Below, piece after piece: positions 1 through 9,544 of a stretch of 64,000 nt of DNA. The notes under the pieces are model-generated. The model worked only from the letters and a program-made list of their open reading frames with translations. It did no database searches and was not told the DNA's origin. Location: NCBI RefSeq assembly GCF_003293695.1, contig NZ_CP029556.1:1312001-1376000 (forward strand), given 5' to 3'. Position numbers and translations under genes: made by a program. The stretch's first letter is position 1. Every line of letters begins with the position of its first letter. This DNA is from Lysobacter oculi (GTDB taxonomy: Bacteria; Pseudomonadota; Gammaproteobacteria; Xanthomonadales; Xanthomonadaceae).

Positions 1-514
1 CGATACCGTGGTGCCGGGTGCGGCGCCGAGCGTGCCCTGCTTCCCGACCTCGCCCGACTACGTCAAGACGGTCACCGCGACCGGCCTGCCGTTCTTCGAG
101 AACTACTACGCCGGCGGCGTGTCGTCCTCGGGTCGCGTGCGCGGCTTCACCGACAACACGCTCGGCCCGCGCGTGCCGAATGCCTACGGCTACATGCAGC
201 CGCTGGGCGGTTCGCTGAAGACGGTCGGCTCGCTGGAGATGTTCTTCCCGAAGCTGATCGACAGCCCGGCCGCGCGTTTCTCGGCCTTCGTCGACATCGG
301 CAACGTGTACAAGGACTTCAACAGTTTCGATGCCAACGATCTGCGCGTGTCGACCGGCATCGCGATGATGTGGCGTTCGCCGATGGGCCCGATCACCATC
401 AGCTACGCGCTGCCGATCCGCAAGAAAGACTCGATCTACGACGCCAGCGGGAAGCTGATCCAGGAAGGCGACCGCATCGAGCGCCTGCAGTTCACCTTCA
501 CCGGCGGCTTCTGA
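1..514 (+). CDS. bamA: Outer membrane protein assembly factor BamA (C-terminal part, 5' cut by window)
   Basis: The reading frame is open from the left edge (first full codon at base 2), so only about the last 170 residues of the beta-barrel are present. The VRGF motif of the conserved barrel loop 6 is encoded at 137-148, and the protein ends in FTFTGGF with a terminal phenylalanine, as expected of an outer membrane beta-signal. BamA inserts beta-barrel proteins into the outer membrane. It lies 7 bases before lpxD, the usual order in gammaproteobacteria, which supports the assignment and suggests co-transcription with the lipid A genes. Confidence 0.93.
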   Translation, partial: DTVVPGAAPSVPCFPTSPDYVKTVTATGLPFFENYYAGGVSSSGRVRGFTDNTLGPRVPNAYGYMQPLGGSLKTVGSLEMFFPKLIDSPAARFSAFVDIGNVYKDFNSFDANDLRVSTGIAMMWRSPMGPITISYALPIRKKDSIYDASGKLIQEGDRIERLQFTFTGGF

Positions 515-521
515 CCGCCGC

Positions 522-1541
522 ATGTCCGCGACGTATACCGCGGCCGGACTGGCTGAACGCTTCGGGTTGGGGGTGGTGGGGGACGGCGAAACCGCCGTCT
601 CCGGCGTCGGCACCTTGGCGGGCGCGAAGCCGGGGCAGCTCGGCTTTCTCGCCAATCCGCGTTACCGCAGCCAGCTGGAGGCCACCGCCGCCAGCGTGGT
701 GGTGATGCGCGCCGCCGATGCCGAAAACGCGCCGGTCACCGCGCTCGTCGCGCGTGATCCCTACGCCGCCTTCGCCCGCATCGCCGCGCTGTTCGAACCG
801 GTGCCGGAATATCCGCCCGGCATCCACCCGAGCGCCGTCATCGCGCCCGAAGCCGTCATCGACCCCGGCGCCCACGTCGGGCCCTTCGTCAGCATCGGCG
901 CGCGCAGCCATGTCGGTGCCGGCGCGGTGATCGGCCCGGGCTGCGTGATCGGCGAGGACTGCGTGGTCGGCGCCGGCAGCGAACTCATCGCCCGGGTCAC
1001 TCTGGTCACCCGCGTGCGGCTGGGCGAACGCGTGCGCATCCATCCCGGCGCGGTGCTCGGCGCCGACGGCTTCGGCCTGGCGTTGGAGGGCGGGCGCTGG
1101 CTCAAGGTGCCGCAGCTCGGCGGCGTGCGCATCGGCGACGACTGCGAGATCGGCGCCAACACCTGCATCGACCGTGGCGCGCTGGACGACACCGTGCTGG
1201 AGGAAGACGTCCGCCTCGACAACCAGATCCAGATCGGCCACAACGTCCACATCGGCGCGCATACCGCGATGGCCGGCTGCTCGGCCGCGGCCGGCAGCGC
1301 GAAGATCGGCCGCTACTGCCTGATCGGCGGCGGCGCGGGCGTGCTGGGGCATCTGGAAATCTGCGACCAGGCGGTGGTGACCGCGATGAGCCTGGTCACC
1401 CATTCGATCCGCGAGCCCGGGGAGTACTCTTCCGGGACGCCGTTGATGGACAATCGCAGCTGGCGCAAGAGCGCCGCCCGCTTCAAGCAACTCGACAAGC
1501 TGTTCCGCGGCATGCGTGGCGGCGACAAGGACCCGGCATGA
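522..1541 (+). CDS. lpxD: UDP-3-O-(3-hydroxyacyl)glucosamine N-acyltransferase LpxD
   Basis: The 339-residue protein has the LpxD layout: an N-terminal uridine-binding domain of about 100 residues, then a left-handed beta-helix of hexapeptide repeats (I-G-A-x-x-x patterns from about residue 105 to 300) and a helical C-terminus. The segment QIGHNVHIG holds the histidine expected to be the catalytic base. The enzyme transfers a second hydroxyacyl chain from acyl-ACP to UDP-acyl-glucosamine, step three of lipid A synthesis in the cytoplasm. Length matches the family (about 340). Its 3' end overlaps fabZ by 4 bases (ATGA), indicating translational coupling. Confidence 0.97.
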   Translation: MSATYTAAGLAERFGLGVVGDGETAVSGVGTLAGAKPGQLGFLANPRYRSQLEATAASVVVMRAADAENAPVTALVARDPYAAFARIAALFEPVPEYPPGIHPSAVIAPEAVIDPGAHVGPFVSIGARSHVGAGAVIGPGCVIGEDCVVGAGSELIARVTLVTRVRLGERVRIHPGAVLGADGFGLALEGGRWLKVPQLGGVRIGDDCEIGANTCIDRGALDDTVLEEDVRLDNQIQIGHNVHIGAHTAMAGCSAAAGSAKIGRYCLIGGGAGVLGHLEICDQAVVTAMSLVTHSIREPGEYSSGTPLMDNRSWRKSAARFKQLDKLFRGMRGGDKDPA

Positions 1542-1990
1542 CCGAACTGCAGCTCCCCGTGGACATCGAGCGCATCCGCGAGATGCTGCCGCACCGCTAT
1601 CCCTTCCTGCTGGTGGACCGCGTGGTGGAGTTCGACTCCGGCCAGCGGATCAAGGCGTGGAAGAACGTCAGCATCAACGAGCCCTTCTTCAACGGCCATT
1701 TCCCCGCGCATGCGGTGATGCCGGGCGTGCTGGTGATCGAGGCGCTGGCCCAGGCCGGCGGCCTGCTGAGCCACATGAGCCGCGGCGGCGCGGTCGAAGG
1801 CAAGCTGTCCTACCTGGTGAAGGTGGATGCGGCCAAGTTCTCCAGCATGGTGGTGCCGGGCGACCGCCTGGAGCTGGAGGTCACGATCAAGCGCGAGATC
1901 CGCAACATGGTCCTGTACGTGGGCGTGGCCAGCGTGGACGGCAAGCAGGTCGCCTGCGCTGAGATCCTCTGCGCCGAGGTCGATGCCTGA
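1538..1990 (+). CDS. fabZ: 3-hydroxyacyl-ACP dehydratase FabZ
   Basis: A 150-residue hotdog-fold dehydratase of fatty acid synthesis that acts on 3-hydroxyacyl-ACP. The hallmark segment [12 protein letters not shown] is followed by [12 protein letters not shown]; His54 and Glu68 match the positions of the catalytic pair in the Escherichia coli enzyme. The start codon overlaps the lpxD stop. FabZ and the Lpx acyltransferases draw on the same hydroxyacyl-ACP pool, which explains the conserved lpxD-fabZ-lpxA order. Confidence 0.97.
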   Translation: MTELQLPVDIERIREMLPHRYPFLLVDRVVEFDSGQRIKAWKNVSINEPFFNGHFPAHAVMPGVLVIEALAQAGGLLSHMSRGGAVEGKLSYLVKVDAAKFSSMVVPGDRLELEVTIKREIRNMVLYVGVASVDGKQVACAEILCAEVDA

Positions 1991-2771
1991 GATGGCCGGC
2001 ATCCACGCCACCGCCGTCATCGACCCGGCCGCGAAGCTCGCCGACGATGTCGAGGTGGGCGCCTACGCGGTGATCGGCGCCGAGGTGGAGATCGGCGGCG
2101 GCACGGTGATCGGGCCGCATTGCAGCATCACCGGCCCGACCAGGATCGGGCGCGACAACCGCATCCACGGCCATGCCGCGATCGGCGGTGATCCGCAGGA
2201 CAAGAAATACCAGGGCGAGCGCGTGGCGCTGGAGATCGGCGACCGCAACCACATCCGCGAATTCGTCACCATCAACCGCGGCACCGGCGACGGCGGCGGC
2301 ATCACCAAGATCGGCGACGACAACTGGCTGCTGGCCTATGTCCACGTCGCCCACGACTGCCACATCGGCAGCCATTGCGTGTTCTCCAACAACGCCACGC
2401 TGGCCGGCCACGTGACGGTGGAGGACCACGTGATCCTCTCCGGCTTCGCGGGCGTGCACCAGTTCTGCCGGATCGGCGCGCACGCCTTCATCGGCATGGG
2501 TGCCTTCGTCAACGGCGACGTGCCGCCCTACCTGATGGTGGCGCAGGAAAAATACGCGCGGCCACGCGGCATCAATGCCGAGGGCCTGAAGCGCCGCGGT
2601 TTCGATGCGCCGCGCATCGCCGCGATCAAGCGGGCCTACCGCGCGCTGTACATGGGCGATGCCAAGCTCGACGAAGCCAAGGCCGAACTCGCCGAAATCG
2701 CCGCCGGCAGTGACGACGTACGCGCCTTCCTCGATTTCATCGAAAGCGGCGAGCGGCCGCTGCTGCGCTGA
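1983..2771 (+). CDS. lpxA: UDP-N-acetylglucosamine acyltransferase LpxA
   Basis: First enzyme of lipid A synthesis: it acylates UDP-GlcNAc with 3-hydroxyacyl-ACP. The product is a hexapeptide-repeat beta-helix with the LpxA segment HVAHDCHIG, carrying the catalytic histidine (residue 124 from this start, 125 in E. coli), and VHQFCRIG downstream. The ATG at 1983 overlaps the fabZ stop by 8 bases and gives 262 residues, the E. coli length. An ATG three codons later (1992) is better spaced from a GAGG at 1976-1979 and is a real alternative. The open frame upstream of 1983 is only fabZ in another frame. Confidence 0.96.
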   Translation: MPEMAGIHATAVIDPAAKLADDVEVGAYAVIGAEVEIGGGTVIGPHCSITGPTRIGRDNRIHGHAAIGGDPQDKKYQGERVALEIGDRNHIREFVTINRGTGDGGGITKIGDDNWLLAYVHVAHDCHIGSHCVFSNNATLAGHVTVEDHVILSGFAGVHQFCRIGAHAFIGMGAFVNGDVPPYLMVAQEKYARPRGINAEGLKRRGFDAPRIAAIKRAYRALYMGDAKLDEAKAELAEIAAGSDDVRAFLDFIESGERPLLR

Positions 2772-2772
2772 C

Positions 2773-3930
2773 ATGCGCATCGCGGTGTGCGCGGGCGAAG
2801 CCTCCGGCGACCTGCTGGGCGCCGGGCTGATCGAGGCACTCAAGCAGCGTTTCCCCGACGCCGAATTCGCCGGCATCGGCGGCCCCCGCATGCGCGAGGC
2901 CGGCCTGCAGTGCTGGCACGACGCGCAGGAACTGGCGGTGATGGGGCTGAGCGAAGTCATCGCCCACCTGCCGCGCCTGCTGAAACTGCGCAAGGGCTTC
3001 CGCCAGCGCGTGCTGGACTGGCGGCCGGATGTGTTCATCGGCATCGACGCGCCCGATTTCAACCTGGGCGTGGAGAAGTGGCTCAAGCAGCGCGGCGTGC
3101 GCACCGTGCATTACGTCAGCCCGAGCGTCTGGGCGTGGCGCGAATCGCGCGCGGAGAAGATCGGCGCCTCCGCCGACCGCGTGCTCTGCCTGTTCCCGAT
3201 GGAGCCGCCGATCTACGCGAAGCATGGCGTCGATGCGGTGTTCGTCGGCCACCCGATGGCCAATGCCATCCCGCTCGACCCCGACCGCGAAGCCGCCCGG
3301 CTCGCCCTGCACGTGCGCGGCGACGGCCCGGTGCTGGCGCTGCTGCCGGGTTCGCGGATCAGCGAGATCGACCGCATGTGGCCGGTGTTCCAGCAGGCCG
3401 CGGCGAAAGTGGCGGAGCGCCATCCCGACCTGGAAGTGCTGGTGCCGGAGGCCAACGAGGCCTGCAAGGCGCGCATCCTGGAACACTTCAAGGCCGATGG
3501 CGCGGTGACCTCGATCCGTTTCTTCGAAGGCCGCAACGCGCAGCAGGTGATGATCGCCAGCGACGTGATCCTGCTCGCCTCCGGCACCGCCGCGCTGGAG
3601 GCGATGCTGTGCAAGCGGCCGATGGTGATCGGCCACCGCATCGCGCCGCTGACCTACCGCATCGTCAAGACCTTCGGCCTACTCAAGAGCGCGCATGTCA
3701 GCCTGCCCAACGTGCTGGCCGGCGATGCGCTGGTGCCGGAACTGCTGCAGGACGACTGCACGCCCGACAAGCTCGCCGCCGCCGTGCTGGGTTGGCTGGA
3801 TGATGAGGCGGCGGTCGCCCGGCTGCTGCCGCGCTTCGAGGCGATCCACCGTGAACTGCGGCAGGATGCCTCCGCACGCGCCGCCGATGCGGTGGCCAAC
3901 CTGCTTTCAGACCCATCGTCCACGCCGTGA
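2773..3930 (+). CDS. lpxB: Lipid-A-disaccharide synthase LpxB
   Basis: A GT19 family glycosyltransferase of 385 residues that joins UDP-2,3-diacylglucosamine and lipid X into the tetraacyl disaccharide at the inner face of the inner membrane. The start [13 protein letters not shown] is the typical LpxB N-terminus, and [10 protein letters not shown] and FVGHP are family signatures. The start lies one base after the lpxA stop. The gene ends in a 4-base overlap with rnhB. The longer open frame upstream of 2773 is a shadow of lpxA. Confidence 0.97.
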   Translation: MRIAVCAGEASGDLLGAGLIEALKQRFPDAEFAGIGGPRMREAGLQCWHDAQELAVMGLSEVIAHLPRLLKLRKGFRQRVLDWRPDVFIGIDAPDFNLGVEKWLKQRGVRTVHYVSPSVWAWRESRAEKIGASADRVLCLFPMEPPIYAKHGVDAVFVGHPMANAIPLDPDREAARLALHVRGDGPVLALLPGSRISEIDRMWPVFQQAAAKVAERHPDLEVLVPEANEACKARILEHFKADGAVTSIRFFEGRNAQQVMIASDVILLASGTAALEAMLCKRPMVIGHRIAPLTYRIVKTFGLLKSAHVSLPNVLAGDALVPELLQDDCTPDKLAAAVLGWLDDEAAVARLLPRFEAIHRELRQDASARAADAVANLLSDPSSTP

Positions 3931-4511
3931 CCCGCATCGCCGGCATCGACGAAGCCGGCCGTGGCCCGCTGGCCGGCCCGCTGGTGGTCGCGGCGGTGGT
4001 GTTACCGGCCGGGCGCGCGCCGATCAACGGGCTGGACGATTCCAAGAAACTCTCCGCCGCCAGGCGCGAGGCGCTGGCCCCGCGCATCCGCGAGCGCGCG
4101 TTGGCGTACTCGGTAGTGGTGGTGCCGGTGGAGGAGATCGACCGCATCAACATCTACCAGGCGACGCTGGCCGGGATGCGGCAGGCACTGGTCGATGTCG
4201 CGGAGTCGTGCGACATCGCGCGCATCGACGGCAACGTGCTGCCACCCGACCTGCCCTGCCCGGCCGAAGCGTGGGTCGGCGGCGATGCCCGCTGCCGCGC
4301 CATCATGGCGGCGTCGATCCTGGCCAAGACCCATCGCGATGCACTGATGCGCGAACTGCACGCGCAACATCCCCAGTACGGCTTCGACCGCAACATGGGC
4401 TACGGCAGCCCGGCGCATATGGCCGCACTGCAGGCGCACGGGCCGTGCGCGGTGCATCGCCGCAGTTTCTCGCCGATCCGCCAGCGCGACCTGTTCGCCG
4501 CATCCACATAA
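3927..4511 (+). CDS. rnhB: Ribonuclease HII
   Basis: A 194-residue type 2 RNase H that cuts RNA in RNA-DNA hybrids and single ribonucleotides in DNA. The motif [13 protein letters not shown] carries the Asp-Glu pair of the DEDD active site; LDDSKKL and the [10 protein letters not shown] block follow. The start is a GTG whose last bases form the lpxB stop (GTGA). It is the last gene of the lpx cluster; the next 434 bases are non-coding. Confidence 0.95.
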   Translation: MTRIAGIDEAGRGPLAGPLVVAAVVLPAGRAPINGLDDSKKLSAARREALAPRIRERALAYSVVVVPVEEIDRINIYQATLAGMRQALVDVAESCDIARIDGNVLPPDLPCPAEAWVGGDARCRAIMAASILAKTHRDALMRELHAQHPQYGFDRNMGYGSPAHMAALQAHGPCAVHRRSFSPIRQRDLFAAST

Positions 4512-4556
4512 GCCTGGTCGGGCTGCGCGGCATCGGTGCCCGAACCGCCGGCGACG

Positions 4557-4772
4557 GAGCTCCAGGCCCCACTGGACCGAGCTCTGAGCTCAGTGGACGG
4601 AGCTCTGGACTCAGTGAACCGAGCTCTGGAACTCAGCGGACTGAGCCCTGGACCTCAGTGAACCGAGCTCTGGACCTCAGCGGACTGAGCCCTGGACCTC
4701 AGTGAACTGAGCATTGGACTCAGTGGACCGAGCTCTGGACTCAGTGGACCGAGCCCTGGAACTCAGTGAACC
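4557..4772 (+). repeat. Tandem array of about ten 21-22 bp units with phased dyads
   Basis: Ten direct repeats run head to tail: 4557-4578, 4579-4599, 4600-4620, 4621-4642, 4643-4664, 4665-4686, 4687-4708, 4709-4729, 4730-4750 and 4751-4772, with a decayed partial copy to about 4790. The first is also degenerate. The typical unit is GAGCYCTGGACYTCAGTG followed by RACC. Units 4-7 form two copies of a 44 bp dimer. Each junction between units 2 and 10 makes a small dyad, CTCAG-N4-CYGAG, so about nine dyads recur every 21-22 bp, two helical turns. There are no spacers, so it is not CRISPR. The flanks 4512-4556 and 4791-4945 hold no gene that I can see. Confidence 0.9.
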
Positions 4773-4914
4773 GGGCGCTGAGCCTCCGCCACCGGCACGC
4801 AAGGGCCGTGCGGTCCAGGGCCGAGGGGCCCGGGCCGGCGTTCAATCCCCACGACACGCGCCCTGACACCTCGCTCAAGCCCATTCGCAGTCGGCCGGTG
4901 AGACCGGGCGATGG

Positions 4915-4920
4915 GATAAT
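4915..4920 (+). promoter_or_regulatory. Candidate -10 element before dnaE
   Basis: GATAAT matches five of six bases of the sigma-70 -10 consensus and lies 25 bases before the dnaE start, between the tandem array and the gene. No convincing -35 is seen 16-18 bases upstream, so this is tentative. Confidence 0.3.
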
Positions 4921-4945
4921 CCCCGTTCACTCGCACAGGCCGCCC

Positions 4946-7900
4946 ATGACCGCTCGCTTCGCCCACCTGCAATTGCACAGCGAGTATTCGCTGGCCGATT
5001 CCACCCTCCGCATCAAGGAGCTGGTGGACGCGGCGGTGAAGCGTGGCATCCCGGCGCTGGCCATCACCGACCGCAACAACCTGTTCGCGCTGGTGAAGTT
5101 CTTCAAGGCGGCGGAAGCGGCGGGCATCAAGCCGATCGCCGGCGCCGACCTCGCCATCGCGCTGCCGGGCGAGCCGGTCAGCTGGCTCACCCTGCTCTGC
5201 CGCGACAACGGCGGCTACAAGGCGCTGTCGCGACTGATCTCGCGGGCGTGGATGGAAGGCCACCGCAACGACGGCGTGGCCATCGCGCCGCAGTGGCTGG
5301 ACGAGGAAGACCTGTCCGGGCTGATCGCCATCGCCGGGCGCGCCTCGCAGGCCGGCGCGCTGCTGGCGCAGAACCGCCACGACGCCGCCGAGGACGCGCT
5401 GCGTGCGATGCAGGCGCGTTTCGGTGACCGGCTCAACCTCGCCATCGCCCGCAACGGGCGCGAGGGCGAGGAGGCGTTCAACGGCTTCGCCATGGCGATG
5501 TCGTCGAAACTCGGCATCCCGCTGGTCGCCGGCAACGATGTGCGCTTCCTCGATGCCGAAGGCTTCGACGCCCATGAGGCACGCGTCTGCATCGCCTCCG
5601 GCCGCGTGCTGGACGATCCCAAGCGCCCGCGCGACTACACAGACCAGCAGTACCTGAAATCCGCCGACGAGATGGCCGCGCTGTTCGCCGACGCGCCCGA
5701 CGCGCTGGACAACACGCTGCGGCTGGCCGAGCGCTGCAACGCCAGCCTCAACCTCGGCACCTATTACCTGCCCGACTTCCCGGTGCCGGACGAGCACACG
5801 CTGGAAAGCTGGATCCGCACGCAGGCCGCCGAAGGCCTCGCCGCGCGGCTGGAAAAACAGCCGCTCTCGCCCGGCAAGACCCGCGACGAATACGACGCCC
5901 GCCTGACCCGCGAGCTGGACGTGATCATCCAGATGGGCTTCCCCGGCTACTTCCTGATCGTGGCCGACTTCATCAACTGGGGCAAAGCGCACGGCATCCC
6001 GGTCGGGCCGGGGCGCGGTTCCGGCGCCGGTTCGCTGGTGGCGTGGGCGCTGGGCATCACCGACCTCGACCCGCTGCCCTACGACCTGCTGTTCGAGCGC
6101 TTCCTCAACCCCGAACGCGTGTCGATGCCGGACTTCGACATCGACTTCTGCATGGACCGCCGCGACGAGGTGATCGACTACGTCGCGCGCAAATACGGCC
6201 GCGAGCGCGTCAGCCAGATCATCACCTACGGTACGATGGCGGCGAAGGCCGTGGTGCGCGATGCCGGCCGCGTGCTCGGCTTCCCCTACGGCTTCGTCGA
6301 TGGCATTGCGAAGCTGGTGCCGATGACCCTCGGCGTGGGGCTGGAAGACGCGCTGGGCCGCACCGACAAATCGCGCAAGGACGATGCCTGGCGCAGCGAC
6401 GAACTGATCGCCCGCTACCGCGACGAGGACGATGTCCGCGACCTGCTCGACCTCGCCCTGCAGCTGGAAGACCTGACCCGCAACGCCGGCAAGCACGCCG
6501 GCGGCGTGGTGATCGCGCCGGAGCCGCTGGCCGAGTTCTGCCCGCTGTTCGCCGAACACGATGTCGAAGGCCTGGGCAAGAACCCGGTGACCCAGTTCGA
6601 CAAGGACGACGTGGAAGCGATCGGCCTGGTCAAGTTCGACTTCCTCGGCCTGCGCACGCTGACCATCATCGACTGGGCGGTGAAGGCGATCAACGCGCGC
6701 CGCGAACGCGCGGGCGAGCCGCCGCTCGACATCGCCGCCCTGCCGCTGGACGACACCGCGACCTACGAGCTGTTCGCGCGCGGCGACACCGTGGCGGTGT
6801 TCCAGTTCGAATCGCGCGGCATGCGCGAGCTGCTGAAACGCGCCCTGCCCGACCGCTTCGAAGACCTGATCGCGCTGGTGTCGCTGTACCGCCCCGGCCC
6901 GATGGACCTGATCCCCGACTTCATCGAGCGCAAGCATGGGCGCGCGGAAGTCCAGTACCCGCATGCCCTGCTGGAACCGGTGCTGTCGCCGACCTACGGC
7001 GTGGTGGTGTACCAGGAACAGGTGATGCAGACCGCGCAGATCCTGGCCGGCTACTCGCTCGGCGGCGCCGACCTGCTGCGCCGCGCGATGGGCAAGAAGA
7101 AAGTCGAGGAGATGGCGAAGGAGCGCGCCAAGTTCGAGGCCGGCGCGCAGGCCACGCACGACATCGCGCCCAGGATCGCGGGACCGATCTTCGACCTGCT
7201 GGAGAAGTTCGCCGGCTACGGCTTCAACAAATCGCACGCCGCCGCCTACGCGCTGGTCAGCTACCAGACCGCGTGGCTGAAGACGCATTACCCGGCGGAG
7301 TTCATGGCGGCGGTGCTGTCGTCGGACATGGACAACACCGACAAGGTGGTCGGCTTCTTGGACGAAGCGCGGGCGATCGAGCTCACCGTGCTGCCGCCGG
7401 ACGTCAACGCATCGGCCTACATGTTCGAGGCGGTGGACCCGAAGACGCTCCGCTACGGCCTGGGCGCGGTGAAGGGCGTCGGCCGCGGCGCCTGCGAGGC
7501 GATCGTCGATGCGCGCGAGAGGGAAGGCGCGTTCACCGACCTGCTCGATTTCTGCAAGCGGGTGGAGTCGAACAAGCTCAACCGGCGCACGCTGGAAGCG
7601 CTGATCCACGCCGGGGCGCTGGATGCGCTCGGCAACAACCGGCCCTCCCTGCTGCTGCAGCTGCCCGAGGCGCTGAAAGCCTGCGAGCAACTGGCCCGCG
7701 AGCGCGAGGCCGGCCAGGTCTCGCTGTTCGGCGCGGTGGAATCGGCAGCACCGGCATTGCACATCGAACTGCCGCAGACCCATGACTGGCCGCTGGCGGA
7801 AAAGCTGCGGCACGAGCGCGAGACGCTGGGCTTCTACCTCTCCGGCCACCCGATGGACCCGTACCGCGACGACCTCACCGGCGTCACCGGCTTCCACCTT

Positions 7901-8467
7901 GGCCAGCTGGAGAAGATCTGGAGCGAGCGCGCCGAGGACGAGAAGCGCGGCTGGCGGCCGGAGAAAACCGTGGTGCTGGCCGGCCAGGTCACCGGCATGC
8001 GCCGCAAGGGCGAGTCGCAGGCCTTCGTGCAGGTGGAAGACGGGCGCGGACGCATCGAGTGCGCCTTCTTCGCCGAGACCTTCACCGAATACGCCGCGCT
8101 GCTGACCCGCGACCGCATCCTGATCATCGAAGGCGGCCTGCGCGAGGACGAATTCTCCGGCGGCTTCAGCCTGCGCGCGCGGCGCTGCTGGGATTACAGC
8201 CAGGTCTGCGGCAGCCATGCGCTGCGGCTGGCGCTGCGGCTGGACCTGCGCGTGCCCGGCGCGATGGAGGCGGTCGATGCCGTCCTCGACAAGCACCGCC
8301 CCGGCCCGACGCCGGTCCGCTTCGAACTGCTGCGCGAAGGCGCGGCCGGCCAGCTGGAGCTCAACGGCAGCCACGGCATCCGCATCGACCAGGACCTGGC
8401 CGCCACGCTCCGTGCCCAGCCCGGCGTGCGCACGGTGAAGCTGGCGCTGGGCAAGCCCTGGACCTGA
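4946..8467 (+). CDS. dnaE: DNA polymerase III alpha subunit
   Basis: The 1173-residue replicative polymerase catalytic subunit. The N-terminal PHP domain begins FAHLQLHSEYSL; the palm carries PDFDIDF with the catalytic aspartates around residue 400; a helix-hairpin-helix region and the OB fold (VVLAGQVTGMRRK) lie toward the C-terminus. The ATG at 4946 starts directly with the conserved PHP sequence. The frame stays open back to 4766 inside the repeat array, but that extension encodes low-complexity sequence and is not believed. Length fits the family (about 1160-1190). The gene sits between rnhB and accA as in related genomes. Confidence 0.97.
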   Translation: MTARFAHLQLHSEYSLADSTLRIKELVDAAVKRGIPALAITDRNNLFALVKFFKAAEAAGIKPIAGADLAIALPGEPVSWLTLLCRDNGGYKALSRLISRAWMEGHRNDGVAIAPQWLDEEDLSGLIAIAGRASQAGALLAQNRHDAAEDALRAMQARFGDRLNLAIARNGREGEEAFNGFAMAMSSKLGIPLVAGNDVRFLDAEGFDAHEARVCIASGRVLDDPKRPRDYTDQQYLKSADEMAALFADAPDALDNTLRLAERCNASLNLGTYYLPDFPVPDEHTLESWIRTQAAEGLAARLEKQPLSPGKTRDEYDARLTRELDVIIQMGFPGYFLIVADFINWGKAHGIPVGPGRGSGAGSLVAWALGITDLDPLPYDLLFERFLNPERVSMPDFDIDFCMDRRDEVIDYVARKYGRERVSQIITYGTMAAKAVVRDAGRVLGFPYGFVDGIAKLVPMTLGVGLEDALGRTDKSRKDDAWRSDELIARYRDEDDVRDLLDLALQLEDLTRNAGKHAGGVVIAPEPLAEFCPLFAEHDVEGLGKNPVTQFDKDDVEAIGLVKFDFLGLRTLTIIDWAVKAINARRERAGEPPLDIAALPLDDTATYELFARGDTVAVFQFESRGMRELLKRALPDRFEDLIALVSLYRPGPMDLIPDFIERKHGRAEVQYPHALLEPVLSPTYGVVVYQEQVMQTAQILAGYSLGGADLLRRAMGKKKVEEMAKERAKFEAGAQATHDIAPRIAGPIFDLLEKFAGYGFNKSHAAAYALVSYQTAWLKTHYPAEFMAAVLSSDMDNTDKVVGFLDEARAIELTVLPPDVNASAYMFEAVDPKTLRYGLGAVKGVGRGACEAIVDAREREGAFTDLLDFCKRVESNKLNRRTLEALIHAGALDALGNNRPSLLLQLPEALKACEQLAREREAGQVSLFGAVESAAPALHIELPQTHDWPLAEKLRHERETLGFYLSGHPMDPYRDDLTGVTGFHLGQLEKIWSERAEDEKRGWRPEKTVVLAGQVTGMRRKGESQAFVQVEDGRGRIECAFFAETFTEYAALLTRDRILIIEGGLREDEFSGGFSLRARRCWDYSQVCGSHALRLALRLDLRVPGAMEAVDAVLDKHRPGPTPVRFELLREGAAGQLELNGSHGIRIDQDLAATLRAQPGVRTVKLALGKPWT

Positions 8468-8523
8468 ACCGGCAGCCCGCCTTCGACATGAACATGCCGT
8501 ATGGGCGGTTTCGCGGCTTCCGC

Positions 8524-8529
8524 TAGACT
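8524..8529 (+). promoter_or_regulatory. Candidate -10 element before accA
   Basis: TAGACT lies 51 bases before the accA start in the 113-base gap after dnaE. It resembles the -10-like hexamers seen before other genes here. No clear -35 is visible. Confidence 0.28.
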
Positions 8530-8580
8530 GGCCGCCTTGCCCGGCAGGCCCGGGCCCGAAATTCCGGCATCAAGCAGCGA

Positions 8581-9534
8581 ATGAACCCGAACTATCTCGA
8601 TTTCGAGCAACCCATCGCCGACCTGGAAGCCAAGATCCAGGAGCTGCGCCAGGCCAGCGACGGCCAGGCCGTCAACATCGACACCGAGGTCCGCGCCCTG
8701 CAGGACAAGCTGCGCCAGCGTACGGCGCACATCTTCCGCGATCTGTCGCCGTGGCAGGTCTCGCAGATGTCGCGGCACCCGGCGCGGCCCTACACCAACG
8801 ACTACATCAAGATCATGACCAGCGAGTTCCAGGAACTCGCCGGCGACCGCGCGTATTCCAACGACGCCGCCATCGTCGGCGGGCTGGGCCGCATCGACGG
8901 CCGCAGCGTGATGATCATCGGCCACCAGAAGGGCCGCGACACCAAGACCAAGGTGCGCCGCAACTTCGGCATGCCGCGGCCCGAGGGCTACCGCAAGGCG
9001 CTGCGCCTGATGAAGATGGCCGAGCGCTTCAAGCTGCCGATCATCACCTTCATCGACACGCCCGGCGCCTACCCCGGCATCGGCGCCGAGGAACGCGGCC
9101 AGAGCGAGGCCATCGCCCGCAACCTGCTGGAAATGGCCGAGCTGCGCGTGCCGATCATCTGCAACGTGGTGGGCGAAGGCGGTTCCGGCGGCGCGCTGGC
9201 GATCGGCGTGGGCGACGTGACCAACATCCTCGAATACGCCACCTATTCGGTGATCTCGCCGGAAGGATGCGCGTCGATCCTGTGGAAGGACGCCGCCAAG
9301 GCCAAGGATGCCGCCGAGCAGATGGGCATCACCGCCAAGCGGCTGAAGTCGCTCGGGCTGGTCGACAAGGTGGTGCGCGAGCCGATCGGCGGCGCCCATC
9401 GCAACCCGCTGCAGATGGGCAAGCGGCTCAAGGCCGTGATCCTCAACGAGCTGGACGCGCTGGAAAAGCTGCCGGTCGCGCAGCTGATCGACCAGCGTTA
9501 CGCGCGCCTGCGCGGCTACGGCGCCTACGCCTGA
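8581..9534 (+). CDS. accA: Acetyl-CoA carboxylase carboxyltransferase subunit alpha
   Basis: A 317-residue carboxyltransferase alpha subunit. It pairs with AccD to move the carboxyl group from biotin to acetyl-CoA, giving malonyl-CoA for fatty acid synthesis. The start [16 protein letters not shown] and the [15 protein letters not shown] glycine-rich segment are diagnostic. Full length. The next gene, tilS, starts 10 bases downstream, so the two are probably co-transcribed. Confidence 0.97.
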   Translation: MNPNYLDFEQPIADLEAKIQELRQASDGQAVNIDTEVRALQDKLRQRTAHIFRDLSPWQVSQMSRHPARPYTNDYIKIMTSEFQELAGDRAYSNDAAIVGGLGRIDGRSVMIIGHQKGRDTKTKVRRNFGMPRPEGYRKALRLMKMAERFKLPIITFIDTPGAYPGIGAEERGQSEAIARNLLEMAELRVPIICNVVGEGGSGGALAIGVGDVTNILEYATYSVISPEGCASILWKDAAKAKDAAEQMGITAKRLKSLGLVDKVVREPIGGAHRNPLQMGKRLKAVILNELDALEKLPVAQLIDQRYARLRGYGAYA

Positions 9535-9544
9535 CCGCGACGCG

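Noticed and set aside
4557..4772. A CRISPR array
   Set aside because: Units are contiguous with no spacers between them, and no cas genes are present.
4763..8374. A 1203-codon minus-strand open frame opposite dnaE
   Set aside because: It is antisense to dnaE along its whole length and has no family motifs; long antisense frames are expected in GC-rich DNA.
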